The translations under genes were made by a program, and so were the position numbers. Source: Bryobacteraceae bacterium (GTDB taxonomy: Bacteria > Acidobacteriota > Terriglobia > Bryobacterales > Bryobacteraceae). From it: a stretch of 41,429 nucleotides of DNA. The stretch covers positions 1 to 41,429 of the forward strand of contig JANWXD010000033.1 in the NCBI GenBank assembly GCA_025055455.1. The letters run 5' to 3'. How positions within the stretch are numbered: the first letter of the stretch is position 1; every line of letters starts with the position of its first letter. This document shows positions 8,477 to 17,280 of this stretch, piece by piece. The notes beneath the pieces are model-generated. The model did not search any database. It saw only the letters and a program-made list of their open reading frames with translations, and was not told the DNA's origin.

Positions 8477-9589
8477 TCATATCCCCTCCCACGGCACGAG
8501 GACCGCCTTGCCGCACCGCCACTCGCGGACGGTTGCGAGGGCCTCGTTGGCCTGTTCGAGCGGGAAACGGTGGGTCACGTGCTGGGCAAATTTGCGCTGC
8601 CACTCGGGATCCTCTAGCAGGCGCAGCGCTTGATCCAAGTGGCGCGGCTCGAACCCCCAGCTGCCAGCGACCTGCAACTGCTTGCGCGTGATCGTGTGCG
8701 GACGAATCGCGACTTCGCCCGCGTCGGCGTACTGACCAAGCACCAGATACGTTCCCCCGTCGCGGCACAGTTCGAAACCCTCGGGGATGACTGCCGGGCT
8801 GCCGACGCATTCGATCACGACATCGGCGCCATAGCCGCCCGTCTCTTCCAGAACGCGCCTCCGCCGCTCCTCGGCGTCCGGTACTTCCTCGACAGAGACG
8901 ACGACCTCCGCGCCGAACTGGCGAGCGCGCTCCAGACGGTGAGCGGGTCCCCCCACCACGACGACTTTCGCCGCACCCGAACGCCTGGCCACCGCCAAGG
9001 CGGCCAGACCCACCGGCCCGGAACCTTGGATGACGACGATGTCTCCCAGAGTGATCGAGGCTCGTTCGAGCCCGTGCAGCGCGGTCGTGAGCGCGCAACC
9101 GGCTCCCACCACAGCTTCTGCCGGCAACGCGTCCGGCAATCGGAAGATCGCCGAACCCGCGCGCAGGTGGATGAATTGGGCGTAGCCGCCGCGCAGGTGG
9201 GGCGCTTCGTCGGCGCAATAGGAGATGCCGTAAGCCTTGCGGTGAAGGCAACGCGTAGGCTGGCGCTTGATGCGACAGTAGTAGCATTCCCCGCAGGTGA
9301 CCGAGCTTGCCCAGGTCACGCGGTCGCCGACCTCGAGCCGCGCACCCCGCCAGTCCTTGCTCAGGCCCGGACCGAGCCTTTCGACCCGGCCCACCGATTC
9401 GTGCCCGAGAATCACGGGCAGTGGAATGGGCAATTCTCCCCGCCACAGGTGCACATCCGTTCCGCAGATGCCCGCCATCTCGATCCGCACCAGCGCCTCG
9501 CCCGGCTCGAGCCGCTCGGGCAAGGGATAGCTTCGCAGCTCGAAAGGTTCGCGGTAGTGCACGAGTACTGCCGCCTGCGCCACGCTCAT
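8477..9589 (-). CDS. Zinc-dependent medium-chain alcohol/polyol dehydrogenase
   Basis: A 370-residue MDR-family dehydrogenase. The catalytic zinc segment is AGICGTDVHLWRG (Cys42, His47) with GHESVGRV (His63-Glu64). The structural zinc loop has Cys99, Cys102, Cys105 and Cys114 (CGECYYC...TRC), with one more residue than usual before the last cysteine. The NAD(P)-binding fold is VVIQGSGPVGLAALAVA. I chose the ATG at 9589 (MSVAQAAVLV) because GGAGGAG lies 7 nt upstream at 9597-9603; a longer frame exists but lacks this site. Relatives oxidise polyols or sugar alcohols, including L-threonine- and sorbitol-type substrates. The location beside sugar-acid dehydratases suggests a sugar or polyol substrate. 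Confidence 0.9.
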   Translation of the reverse strand: MSVAQAAVLVHYREPFELRSYPLPERLEPGEALVRIEMAGICGTDVHLWRGELPIPLPVILGHESVGRVERLGPGLSKDWRGARLEVGDRVTWASSVTCGECYYCRIKRQPTRCLHRKAYGISYCADEAPHLRGGYAQFIHLRAGSAIFRLPDALPAEAVVGAGCALTTALHGLERASITLGDIVVIQGSGPVGLAALAVARRSGAAKVVVVGGPAHRLERARQFGAEVVVSVEEVPDAEERRRRVLEETGGYGADVVIECVGSPAVIPEGFELCRDGGTYLVLGQYADAGEVAIRPHTITRKQLQVAGSWGFEPRHLDQALRLLEDPEWQRKFAQHVTHRFPLEQANEALATVREWRCGKAVLVPWEGI

Positions 9590-9735
9590 GCTCGCGCTCC
9601 TCCGGACATCCGGCCCTCCGTCGCCGGACACGATCGTTCGCACATTATGGATCGGAGGCCGATCCGTTTGCACCCCTTGCCGGCGCTGTACGCCCGTGGC
9701 CTCCGTTACAACGACAGCCAGCCGTCGCTGTCCGC

Positions 9736-11214
9736 ATGCATTCCGCCATCGAGAGGCTCGCCGATCTCATTCACTCGGGAACGCTTGACGGCTGGGCCGC
9801 GCGCAACCAGGACGTGTTTCAGGCCCTCTTTGGCGGGCCACACGGCGGCTATCCGGCCAAGGCCAAAGAAACCGTCGTGCTGCGTGCCCCGGAATTTCGC
9901 GAGGAATCTGGCGTTCCCTTCGCCGCCTACATCGCCAGACCGAACCCCGACTCCGGGCCCTACGGCGGCATGTCCTTCGTGATGTTCCCCGTCTCGGGAA
10001 AGCCGTGCCTGATCGGCATGGTCGTCGGAACGCAGGGCCTTGCGCCCGACGAAGCCATACTCGGCCGGCCGGGCCATGCCCGCAAGATGCAGGCGATCTG
10101 CGCCTGGCTGAACGATCGCCGCGGCTCGGAAGAGCGAGCAGCCTGGGCCAAGCAAGATCCTACGCGGACCGACCTGGAAATCCCCGAGAACGTCCGCCGG
10201 GCCTGGCCCGAGTACACGGATGTATTCAAGCGGTATGGCAGGGTCATGTACGCACTCTACCGGCCGGGCGAGAACCGGAGCGAGACCGCGGAGGCTGCTG
10301 CCGCCCTGCTGGACGTCATGTTCGAAGAGCGCGGTTTTTTTGCCGCTCGAGGCCTACCGGGACGAGGCGGACCGACTGCGCGCGGCGTGGTTCGAGTACC
10401 TCATGCCTTCGACCACCAGAGAGGATGTGGCCCGGCTGCTCGCAGCGCGGCGCTACGTTATCCGCCAGGGCCCGCCAGGCACGGGCCACGCATGGCGCGC
10501 CTCCTGCTACAGCAGGAATACGCCGGTTTCGGCATGTCGATTCAGTTTCATCCCGGCACAACCTACGAAAAACTTCGTCGGTGGCCTCGCTCCCGTGCAT
10601 GGCCACGGCGACCTGGGCTTGCGCTTCGCCCCCACGCCGGGCTTTCTCATGCGCGCCGCAACGGAGGCAGCCCGAGACCCCTCTCGCAACTACCTGCTTC
10701 ACATCGACGAAATCAACCGGGCCGACTTGGCGAAGATCCTCGGCGAGGGCGCTTTTGCTCTTCGAGCCCGATCCGGAATATGAACGCAGCATCGAGCTGC
10801 CGTACGATTTCGGCGAGCCGTTCCATAAAAGCTTCCGGTTGCCCCCGAACCTGCACGTGCTCGGGACCATGAACACGGCCGACCGCAGCATCGCCATCGT
10901 GGATCTGGCCGTGCCGCGCCGGTTCGCTTTCGCCACGCTGTGGCCCAGTGCGCAAGTGGTTGAAGAGCACAGCCGTGAACCCGGCCCGCAGGCATTCCGC
11001 GAACTCCTGGCCCTGTTCATCGAGCATGCGCCGGAGGAGAGCCTGACGCTCCTTCCCGGCCACTCCTATTTCTTGGGCGACACTGAGGAGCAGGTGCGGG
11101 TGAAGTTGCGCACGGCCCCGGCGGCGCTGTTCGAAGAATACTTGGTGCAGGGCTATGTCGCCGGCTTCAGCGGAAGCCGCCCGCGCCTACTTGCAGTGGT
11201 TGCGCACGCTGTGA
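9736..11214 (+). pseudogene. mcrB: mcrB, 5-methylcytosine restriction NTPase, broken by several frameshifts
   Basis: McrB is the AAA+ GTPase motor of the McrBC restriction enzyme. The gene reads in one frame from the ATG at 9736 (MHSAIERLADLIHSG), then changes frame five times before a TGA at 11212-11214. Four changes are explained by one surplus base in a short run: T7 at 10335-10341, A5 at 10568-10572, G3 at 10747-10749 and TT at 11166-11167. Removing each restores conserved text: RGFLPLEAYRDEADRL, TTYENFVGGLAP, ILGEALLLFEPDPEYE and GSAEAARAYLQWLRTL. The fifth, at 10487-10491, is inside Walker A: GPPGTG is followed by five bases where Lys-Thr should be, then MARLLLQQEY. Intact motifs include HIDEINRADLAKILGE (Walker B) and GTMNTADRSIAIVDLAVPRRF, the McrB GTPase signature. 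Restored length would be about 490 residues. The first 200 residues form an unassigned N-terminal domain. Confidence 0.88.
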
Positions 11215-12674
11215 GCGGGCGCCGCCGCACACCTCGCGCCAGCGGAGGCCCGCTTCGGCCGGGCGATATTTCTCTGGAAGACAACGCCGCGCTGGTACAG
11301 CCGGCCGCCGAGCTGTTCGGCCTGGCGCGGGAACGCGGCGTCGAGCAGCAAGCCGCGCGCTTGGCCGAACAGTTCATCGTGCAGAACCTCGACCTGTGTG
11401 CGCTACTCGAGGTCTCGATCCGGCGCGATTTCGACGGTGGGGAAGTGTACCTCCAGCTCGACTCCGGAAACATGGTTGGCGCTGTCCCGCTGCGATCGCC
11501 ACTTACGCAGCGCTTCGACTTCGGCTTGCTCGTGCAACCGCGCTTCCCCTGGCCCGGAATTGGCGCCCTGCTGGCGGAGACCGGCTGGCTGGTCGCTCCG
11601 GCGCCGCTACGGCTCCCCCTGCTCACACGCTCCGAACGTCGCATACCACCATGGGTGCTGGCGTACATGGTGCTGGCACGCCTCAAGACGCTGCTCGATC
11701 ATCTGGAGCGACGGTTCGAAATCGCCAGCGAGAACCGCAGCGCGCCCAAGGGCAGCGTGAACTGGGGCGTTTACGCTGCGCGCAGCTTGCCTCGGGGCGC
11801 ATTCCTCGCCGTGCCCTGCTCGTTTCCGGACCTGCGCGACGACCGGCTGCTCCAAGGCGCCATCCGCTTCACGCTCGAGCGGCAGGTCCGGTCGCTGGAA
11901 ACGCAGCGCGAGCAAGGCGCTTTCGTTCACCGGCTGATCGCCTTCGCCGAGGGGCTGTTGCGGCGAGTCCAGGGCATCGCGCCGCGCCGGCCCTCGCCGC
12001 TCGAACTGGATGCCTGGCTGCGCCAACCGCTGCGGAGCGAACCCCTGCTCGAAGGACTTCAAGCCATCCAGTGGACCGCCGAAGAACGTGGCCTGGCGGG
12101 CCCGAGCGAGCTCGAGGGCCTTCCTTGGAAGATGCCGATGGAGGCGTTCTTCGAGGCTTGGGTGGAGACCGTCCTGAGGCGCGTAGCCCGCTCGACCGGC
12201 GCGGAGCTGCGGGTGGCACGCCGCCGTCAGACGACCGTACCGCTGCACTGGGATCCGCCCTACGCCGACACACAGAAGGGGCTGGCGCCTGACTTCCTAC
12301 TCCGTTTTGAGGGCTGCGTCGTGATCGTAGACGCCAAGTACAAACGTCACTGGGAAGAGATGCGACATTCCGCGTGGGCGACGGTTTCCGAGGAAACGCG
12401 GGAACAGCACCGCCAAGATTTGCTTCAGGTGCTGGCTTATGGCAGTGCAGCCGGCGCAAACCATACCGTGTGCTGTCTGACTTACCCCTGTTCGTTGCAA
12501 ACCTGGCAGTCGCTTTCGGACCGGAAACGGCTGTTCGACTGCGCCGAAATCCCGGCCCGCCCCCGGCGGCTCCAGCTCTGGCTCACCGCTGTGCCGATGC
12601 AGCCCGATGTCGAATCGATCGCGGCGCCGTGGATTCGGCAATTGGCGCAGGTGCGCGGTGCCGCCCTAGGATAG
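11211..12674 (+). CDS. mcrC: McrC, nuclease subunit of McrBC-type restriction system
   Basis: A 487-residue protein starting at the GTG at 11211, which overlaps the mcrB stop by 4 nt (GTGA), typical of translational coupling. The C-terminal part carries the PD-(D/E)XK nuclease site: GLAPDFLLRFEGCVVIVDAKYKRHW, i.e. PD, about 12 residues, then DAK. The middle holds PKGSVNWGVYAARSLPRGAF, a region conserved in McrC family proteins. The frame is uninterrupted along its whole length, in contrast to mcrB. McrC cuts DNA only when stimulated by the McrB GTPase, so an intact mcrC beside a broken mcrB would be inactive unless another McrB exists in the genome. The start region (SGRRRTPRASGG) is basic and weakly conserved, so a later start is possible. 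Confidence 0.88.
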   Translation: MSGRRRTPRASGGPLRPGDISLEDNAALVQPAAELFGLARERGVEQQAARLAEQFIVQNLDLCALLEVSIRRDFDGGEVYLQLDSGNMVGAVPLRSPLTQRFDFGLLVQPRFPWPGIGALLAETGWLVAPAPLRLPLLTRSERRIPPWVLAYMVLARLKTLLDHLERRFEIASENRSAPKGSVNWGVYAARSLPRGAFLAVPCSFPDLRDDRLLQGAIRFTLERQVRSLETQREQGAFVHRLIAFAEGLLRRVQGIAPRRPSPLELDAWLRQPLRSEPLLEGLQAIQWTAEERGLAGPSELEGLPWKMPMEAFFEAWVETVLRRVARSTGAELRVARRRQTTVPLHWDPPYADTQKGLAPDFLLRFEGCVVIVDAKYKRHWEEMRHSAWATVSEETREQHRQDLLQVLAYGSAAGANHTVCCLTYPCSLQTWQSLSDRKRLFDCAEIPARPRRLQLWLTAVPMQPDVESIAAPWIRQLAQVRGAALG

Positions 12675-12683
12675 AAGAAGCCC

Positions 12684-14216
12684 ATGCCGCCCCGCTACGT
12701 GCGCGTGCATCCCCGCGACAACGTCGCCATCATCGTGAACCCGGAAGGCCTGCCGGCCGGCACGCGCTTTTCCGACGGACTCGTGCTCCGGGAGTTCCTC
12801 CCGCAGGCCCATAAAGTCGCGCTGCGCGACATCGAGGAAGGCGAAGCCGTGATCCGCTACGGCCACCCCATCGGCTACGCCACGCGCCGTCTGGCCGCCG
12901 GCTCTTGGGTGCGCGAGGAACTGGTGCAGTTGCCACCGCCACCGCCCCTCGACGAGCTCCCGCTGGCCACGGCGACGCCGCCGCCGCTTCCGCCGCTCGA
13001 AGGGTGGACCTTCGAGGGCTATCGCAACGCCGACGGCTCGGTCGGCACCAAGAACCTGCTCGGGATTGCGACCACCGTGCAGTGCGTAGCGCCCACGGTG
13101 GAATATGCCGTGCGGCGCATCCAGAACGAGATTCTGCCGCGCTATCCCAACGTCGACGGCGTGGTGGCCCTGACGCATCTTTACGGCTGCGGCGTGGCGA
13201 TCGAGGCGCCGGGCGCGGAGATTCCCATCCGCACCTTGCGCCATCTCTGCCGGCATCCGAATCTCGGCGGCGATGCGCTGCTGGTGAGCCTGGGCTGCGA
13301 AAAGCTGCAACCGGAGCGGCTCTTGGCCGACCCCCGGCTGCCGCTGCTGGACGCTCCTCCGTACGTGATCCGCCTTCAGGACGCGGAGCTGCGCGGCTTC
13401 GGCGACATGGTGGCGGCCATCCTGCGGGCCGCCGAGAAGCGCCTGGAGGAATTGAACGCCCGGCGACGGGTTCCCTGCCCGGCCTCCGAACTCGTGGTAG
13501 GCTTACAATGCGGTGGAAGCGACGCCTTCTCCGGAGTGACGGCCAACCCTGCCGTGGGTTACGCGGCGGACTTGCTGGTGCGCGCCGGCGCCACCGTGCT
13601 GTTTTCCGAAGTCACCGAGGTGCGCGACGCCATCCACCTGCTGACGCCGCGCGCCATCAACGAACAGGTGGCGCGCGACCTGATCCGCGAGATGCGCTGG
13701 TACGACGAGTATCTGGCGCGCGGCGGCGCGGACCGCAGCGCCAATCCCACGCCCGGCAACAAGCGCGGCGGGCTGGTCAATGTGGTCGAGAAAGCGCTCG
13801 GCTCGGTGGCCAAAGCCGGCACCACGGCCATCATGGCCGTAGCCACCCACGGCGAACGGGTCCGTGCCAAAGGGCTGGTTTTTGCCGCCACTCCCGCGAG
13901 CGATTTCATCTGCGGCACGACTCAGCTGGCCTCGATGAACCTGCATGTGTTCACCACCGGCGAGGGAAGCCCGTACGGCTTGGCGCTCGTCCCGGTGATC
14001 AAAGTCTCCTCCCGCACCGCTCTGGCGGAGCGCTGGCCGGACTTGATCGATCTGGATGCGGGCCGCATCGCCACCGGCGAAGCCACGATCGAACAAGTCG
14101 GCTGGGATTTGTTCCGGCTCATCCTGGAGGTGGCCAGTGGCCGCAAGAAAACCTGGGCCGATCACTGGGGTTTGCACAACGCGCTGGCCCTCTTCAACCC
14201 CGCGCCAGTGACTTAA
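12684..14216 (+). CDS. garD: Galactarate dehydratase / UxaA family hydrolase
   Basis: A 510-residue protein of the GarD/UxaA family. An N-terminal SAF domain (residues about 10-90, [12 protein letters not shown] to [13 protein letters not shown]) is joined by a proline-rich linker ([11 protein letters not shown] and PPPLPPLEG) to the large dehydratase domain. That domain contains [62 protein letters not shown] and [19 protein letters not shown], all recognisable as galactarate/altronate dehydratase blocks with metal-binding Cys and His. GarD converts galactarate to 5-keto-4-deoxyglucarate; altronate dehydratase is the alternative, but the length (about 520) and single-chain SAF fusion favour GarD. 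A purine-rich GGATAGAAGAAG stretch precedes the ATG by 4 nt. It lies 9 bp after mcrC, but the two are probably unrelated in function. Confidence 0.88.
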   Translation: MPPRYVRVHPRDNVAIIVNPEGLPAGTRFSDGLVLREFLPQAHKVALRDIEEGEAVIRYGHPIGYATRRLAAGSWVREELVQLPPPPPLDELPLATATPPPLPPLEGWTFEGYRNADGSVGTKNLLGIATTVQCVAPTVEYAVRRIQNEILPRYPNVDGVVALTHLYGCGVAIEAPGAEIPIRTLRHLCRHPNLGGDALLVSLGCEKLQPERLLADPRLPLLDAPPYVIRLQDAELRGFGDMVAAILRAAEKRLEELNARRRVPCPASELVVGLQCGGSDAFSGVTANPAVGYAADLLVRAGATVLFSEVTEVRDAIHLLTPRAINEQVARDLIREMRWYDEYLARGGADRSANPTPGNKRGGLVNVVEKALGSVAKAGTTAIMAVATHGERVRAKGLVFAATPASDFICGTTQLASMNLHVFTTGEGSPYGLALVPVIKVSSRTALAERWPDLIDLDAGRIATGEATIEQVGWDLFRLILEVASGRKKTWADHWGLHNALALFNPAPVT

Positions 14217-14229
14217 ATGAGAGCCTCGC

Positions 14230-14619
14230 TCAACCCAGCCGCCGGTGCTCCTTGAGGATGCAGCGGTCCATGACCACGAACAGCCCCGCCTGACGGGCCC
14301 GCTGGGCCGCTTCTTCGTTCACCACGCCTTCCTGCAACCAGATCGCTGGAGCCCCGACGCGAATGGCGGCTTCGACGATCTCCAGCACGAACTCCGGGCG
14401 CCGGAACACGTTGACGATGTCCACCTTCTCCGGCACCGCTTCCAGACGGGGATAGGCTTTCTCGCCCAGAACCTCCGTCTCGTTCGGATTGACGGGAATG
14501 ATCCGGTAGCCGGCGCGCTGCATGTACTCGGCCACGCCGTGGCTGGGCCGCCACGGCTTGCTCGACAGGCCCACGACCGCGATCGTCCGGGCGGAACGCA
14601 ACAGCTCAGCGATGCTCAT
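14230..14619 (-). CDS. CoA-binding domain protein (YccU-like)
   Basis: A 129-residue single-domain CoA-binding Rossmann protein. It has the family landmarks IAVVGLSSKPWRPSHGVAEYM (nucleotide loop), IIPVNPNETEVLGEKAYPRL, VDIVNVFRRPEF, AIWLQEGVVNEEA and VVMDRCILKEHRRL near the end. Relatives such as YccU are small cytosolic proteins, some shown to bind CoA or act in CoA-related metabolism, but with no settled function. Its ATG overlaps the end of the upstream pseudouridine synthase gene by 14 nt, so it is probably the last gene of the scpA-scpB-rluB-like unit. It converges on garD with 13 bp between stop codons. Confidence 0.9.
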   Translation of the reverse strand: MSIAELLRSARTIAVVGLSSKPWRPSHGVAEYMQRAGYRIIPVNPNETEVLGEKAYPRLEAVPEKVDIVNVFRRPEFVLEIVEAAIRVGAPAIWLQEGVVNEEAAQRARQAGLFVVMDRCILKEHRRLG

Positions 14620-15346
14620 CGGCCGGCAACTTCAGCATACTGCGAAATTGCGCTACTTCGGCGGCTGTCAAGGAACGGAACTCGCCGGGCTTGAGCGAGC
14701 CTAAGTCCAGGAATCCGATTCGGACCCGCTTGAGCTTCTCCACCAGCCGGCCGAAATGCCGGAACATGAGCCGGATCTGGTTCTGGCGTCCCTCGATCAG
14801 ACGCACTTCATACCAGGGGTTCTTCGCCCGCCGGATCAGCCGCAAACCGGCGGGCGCAGTGCGCCGCCCGTACAGCGGAATCCCCTCGCGGAATTCGCGC
14901 TCCTGCTCGGGCGTCAGCGGTCCGTTGACTTTCACCAGGTACGTTTTCGGTACGCGGCTGGAAGCCGACATCAAGCGGTTGGCGAACTCGCCGTCGTTGG
15001 TCAAAAGCAGCAGCCCTTCGGAGTGATAATCCAACCGCCCGACCGGGTACACGCGCTCCTTGATACCGCGCAGGAAATCCATCACGGTGGGGCGGCCCTG
15101 AGGGTCGTGCAACGTGGTGACGCAGCCTTTGGGCTTGTTCAGGGCCAGATAGAGCAGCCGCCGGGGCGGTCGCACGCGCCGGCCATCCACTTCGATACGA
15201 TCCCGCTCCGGGTCGGCTTTGGCGCCCAGCTGCATCACTACCTCGCCGTTGACCGTGACGCGCCCTTCCAGAATCAACTGCTCGGCTTTGCGCCGACTCG
15301 TCACGCCGGCTCGCGAGAGGATCTTTTGCAGGCGTTCTAGCGCCAT
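14606..15346 (-). CDS. rluB: RluB/RsuA-family rRNA pseudouridine synthase
   Basis: A 246-residue protein with an N-terminal S4 RNA-binding domain (residues 2-60, MALERLQKILSRAGVTSRRK and GRVTVNGEVV), followed by the RsuA-type catalytic domain. The catalytic aspartate is Asp106 in VGRLDYHSEGLLLLTNDG, and the basic block GRQNQIRLMFRHFG is also present. The family converts a specific uridine in 23S (RluB/RluE/RluF) or 16S (RsuA) rRNA to pseudouridine; RluB is the best match because of its common scpA-scpB-rluB gene order in bacteria. It follows scpB after 25 bp on the same strand. The C-terminal tail (KLPADEHR) is short. Confidence 0.88.
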   Translation of the reverse strand: MALERLQKILSRAGVTSRRKAEQLILEGRVTVNGEVVMQLGAKADPERDRIEVDGRRVRPPRRLLYLALNKPKGCVTTLHDPQGRPTVMDFLRGIKERVYPVGRLDYHSEGLLLLTNDGEFANRLMSASSRVPKTYLVKVNGPLTPEQEREFREGIPLYGRRTAPAGLRLIRRAKNPWYEVRLIEGRQNQIRLMFRHFGRLVEKLKRVRIGFLDLGSLKPGEFRSLTAAEVAQFRSMLKLPADEHR

Positions 15347-15371
15347 TTCGATGGCCCGAGGCTCCTGGCCG

Positions 15372-16046
15372 CTACGGCGGCGCCTCGCCGGGAGCAGACC
15401 CGGTCTCCGGTTGGGCCGAGGACGGCCCGTCGTCCTCGAGCGCCATGCGCCGCAGTTCTTCGAACTCTTTGAGCGTGGGTAGCTCGCTCAAGTCCTTCAA
15501 GCCGAATTGTACGAGGAACTCTTTGGTGGTCTTGTAAAGAATGGGCCGGCCCACGACGTTCTTGCGGCCCGCCGTGGTGATGAGCTTGCGGTCCAGGAGG
15601 GTCTTGAGCACGCCCGCGCCTTGGACGCCGCGAATGGCCATGATCTCCGGCGCGGTGATCGGTTGCTTGTAGGCGATCAGCGCGAGCGTCTCGAGCGCCG
15701 CCATGGAGAGCTTCAGGGGCGGCTTGAGGTTCTTGACGAACGCGCGGACCGCCTCGTGGTGTTCCGGCTTGGTCGTCATTTTGTAGCCGCCCGCGATCAG
15801 GCGAACCGCCAGGCCGTGGTGCGGTTTGTCGTATTCTTCCACGAGCGACCTCAGCAACCGCTCGATCCTGTCCTGCGGTTCGCCGAGCGCAGCGGCGATC
15901 TGCGCCGGCGTGAGCGGCTCATCGGTTACGTAGACGATCGCCTCGAGCACCGCGCGGAGGCGCTCTTCGGCCGCGTCGCGTGCCGGTTCCGGCTCGGGGT
16001 CGGTTTCCCTCGCCGGCGCAACCGCGTTGGCGTCGAACGAATCCAT
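15372..16046 (-). CDS. scpB: Segregation and condensation protein B
   Basis: ScpB forms tandem winged-helix dimers that bridge ScpA on the SMC chromosome-condensation complex. The 224-residue product has an N-terminal linker rich in Glu/Pro (ETDPEPEPARDAAEERL), then the two winged helices: ILYKTTKEFLVQFGLKDLSELP is the second, while ALIAYKQPITAPEIMAIRGV and LLDRKLITTAGRKNVVGRP form the well-conserved core. I place the start at the ATG at 16046 (MDSFDANAVAP). A TTG at 16052 adds two residues and would abut the scpA stop directly; both are possible. The C-terminal tail is acidic, with PSSAQPETGSAPGEAPP. It is cotranscribed with scpA. Confidence 0.9.
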   Translation of the reverse strand: MDSFDANAVAPARETDPEPEPARDAAEERLRAVLEAIVYVTDEPLTPAQIAAALGEPQDRIERLLRSLVEEYDKPHHGLAVRLIAGGYKMTTKPEHHEAVRAFVKNLKPPLKLSMAALETLALIAYKQPITAPEIMAIRGVQGAGVLKTLLDRKLITTAGRKNVVGRPILYKTTKEFLVQFGLKDLSELPTLKEFEELRRMALEDDGPSSAQPETGSAPGEAPP

Positions 16047-16052
16047 AGCCAA

Positions 16053-16838
16053 TCAGCGGTAGCCCTCTTCGATGGCTGCCAGCGCCTCTGGGCAAGCCAG
16101 AACCTCTGCGAACCGGCGATGGCGCTGGATGGCAATGTCACCGAACAAATCCTTCTGCACGAGCCGGATGGCTTGGAGCTTGGCCATCTCGAGGATCGCC
16201 AGAAACATGGCCACCACAGCGCGGCGGCTTTTTTGCCGTTCGAAGAGCTCGCGCACCGACAGCGTCTCGCCGGCCGGAGTATGTTCGAGCAGCTCCTTGA
16301 GCCGTGCCATCATCTCCGGCACGCTGACGTCCTCGTCGGCCACCTCGTAGACCGGCCGGCGCCGCGCCCGCTCGAGCACCTGCTCGAGCACCTTGACCAG
16401 ATCGAACAGCGTGACGGCCAGGCCCGGCTCCTCCTCGTCGTCGAGGAACTGGTGGATCTGCGGGTTGGACCAGACCGCCTCCTCGAGGATGCGCTTCTGG
16501 TAGAGCATCTCGGCGGCGTGTTTGAACCGCTCGTGCTCGAGCAGTCGCTCGACCAGCTCGCGGCGGGGATCCTCTTCGGGCTCCAGCTCCGCCAGCGCCG
16601 GATCGCGAGGCAGCAGCATGCGCGACTTGATGTGGATCAGCGTCGCCGCCATGTAGACGAACTCGGCGCCCAGCTCGATGTCCAATTCCGCGGCGCGCTG
16701 CATGTACTCGAGGTACTGGGCGGTGATGCGGGCGATGGGAATGTCGTAGATGTCGATTTCCTGCTTGCGGATCAGATCGAGCAGCAGGTCGAGCGGCCCC
16801 TCGTAGTGCTCGAGCTGAACATTCAGCGGCGACGACAC
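16053..16838 (-). CDS. scpA: Segregation and condensation protein A
   Basis: ScpA is the kleisin subunit that links the SMC heads. The 261-residue product begins at a GTG with SSPLNVQLEHYEGPLDLLLD and LIRKQEIDIYDIPIARITAQY, the classic kleisin N terminus. It continues through the conserved EFVYMAATLIHIKSRMLLP helix, and the C-terminal winged helix (RRAVVAMFLAILEMAKLQAIRLVQ) is intact. The gene is first in the minus-strand unit scpA-scpB-rluB-CoA-binding. Upstream of the GTG the minus strand reads GTGTTATGGTGAGAAGTT; a TATGGT box there could give a very short leader, and a clear Shine-Dalgarno is absent. Confidence 0.92.
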   Translation of the reverse strand: MSSPLNVQLEHYEGPLDLLLDLIRKQEIDIYDIPIARITAQYLEYMQRAAELDIELGAEFVYMAATLIHIKSRMLLPRDPALAELEPEEDPRRELVERLLEHERFKHAAEMLYQKRILEEAVWSNPQIHQFLDDEEEPGLAVTLFDLVKVLEQVLERARRRPVYEVADEDVSVPEMMARLKELLEHTPAGETLSVRELFERQKSRRAVVAMFLAILEMAKLQAIRLVQKDLFGDIAIQRHRRFAEVLACPEALAAIEEGYR

Positions 16839-17280
16839 AACTTCTCACCATAACACGACGCTGCGGGGGCTATTTGGGGCTTGGGCTCGGATGTTAGCGC
16901 GTGCAATCATTCGTGTTATTTTGTTGCCGGCCCAGCACGTAGATCACCTTTTTGCTGCGGATGCCAGAACCCGATCTCCCTCGGCGGCAAGAGTGCCTGA
17001 TCACTCCTGCGCCCGCGGCGGCGTGCGGTAAACTAGCCGGCCTACGAAAATTGGGAATGCCAGGAGAGCTCGGTTTGTGGTTTTCCAGCAGTCATGAATC
17101 CCAATTCGTTCGCCGGAAACTGCTGACGTAGGGTCGTGGCCAATGTCAGCAACGCATGGCCCGGCGCGGCCGGCAACCAAGACTTCGGCCCGATCCTGAT
17201 GCCTTCGCCATAGCGCGCGGCCCGAGAAGATTCCGCGAACGAATCCCCGCGCGGCGCTGACGGCTGCGGCGGGGCTCGCC
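16839..17280 (-). other. Long intergenic region with a possible gene remnant
   Basis: About 440 bp between scpA and the Sco gene. The part nearest scpA (16839-17040) should carry its promoter; I see no convincing full promoter or RNA gene. The part 17042-17260 holds an open minus-strand reading that looks protein-like: RYGEGIRIGPKSWLPAAPGH, ALLTLATTLRQQFPANELGF and MTAGKPQTELSWHSQFS, ending at a TAG. It has no start codon of its own in a credible position and its upstream frame is only the antisense-frame shadow of the Sco gene. It may be the 3' end of a decayed gene. I do not recognise the family. Confidence 0.4.

Noticed and set aside
10335-10341. Programmed frameshifting at the T7 run in mcrB
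   Set aside because: Four further disruptions follow and one destroys Walker A, so a single programmed event does not explain the gene.
11153-11686. Open frames antisense to mcrC
   Set aside because: No motifs; wholly covered by the confident mcrC reading.
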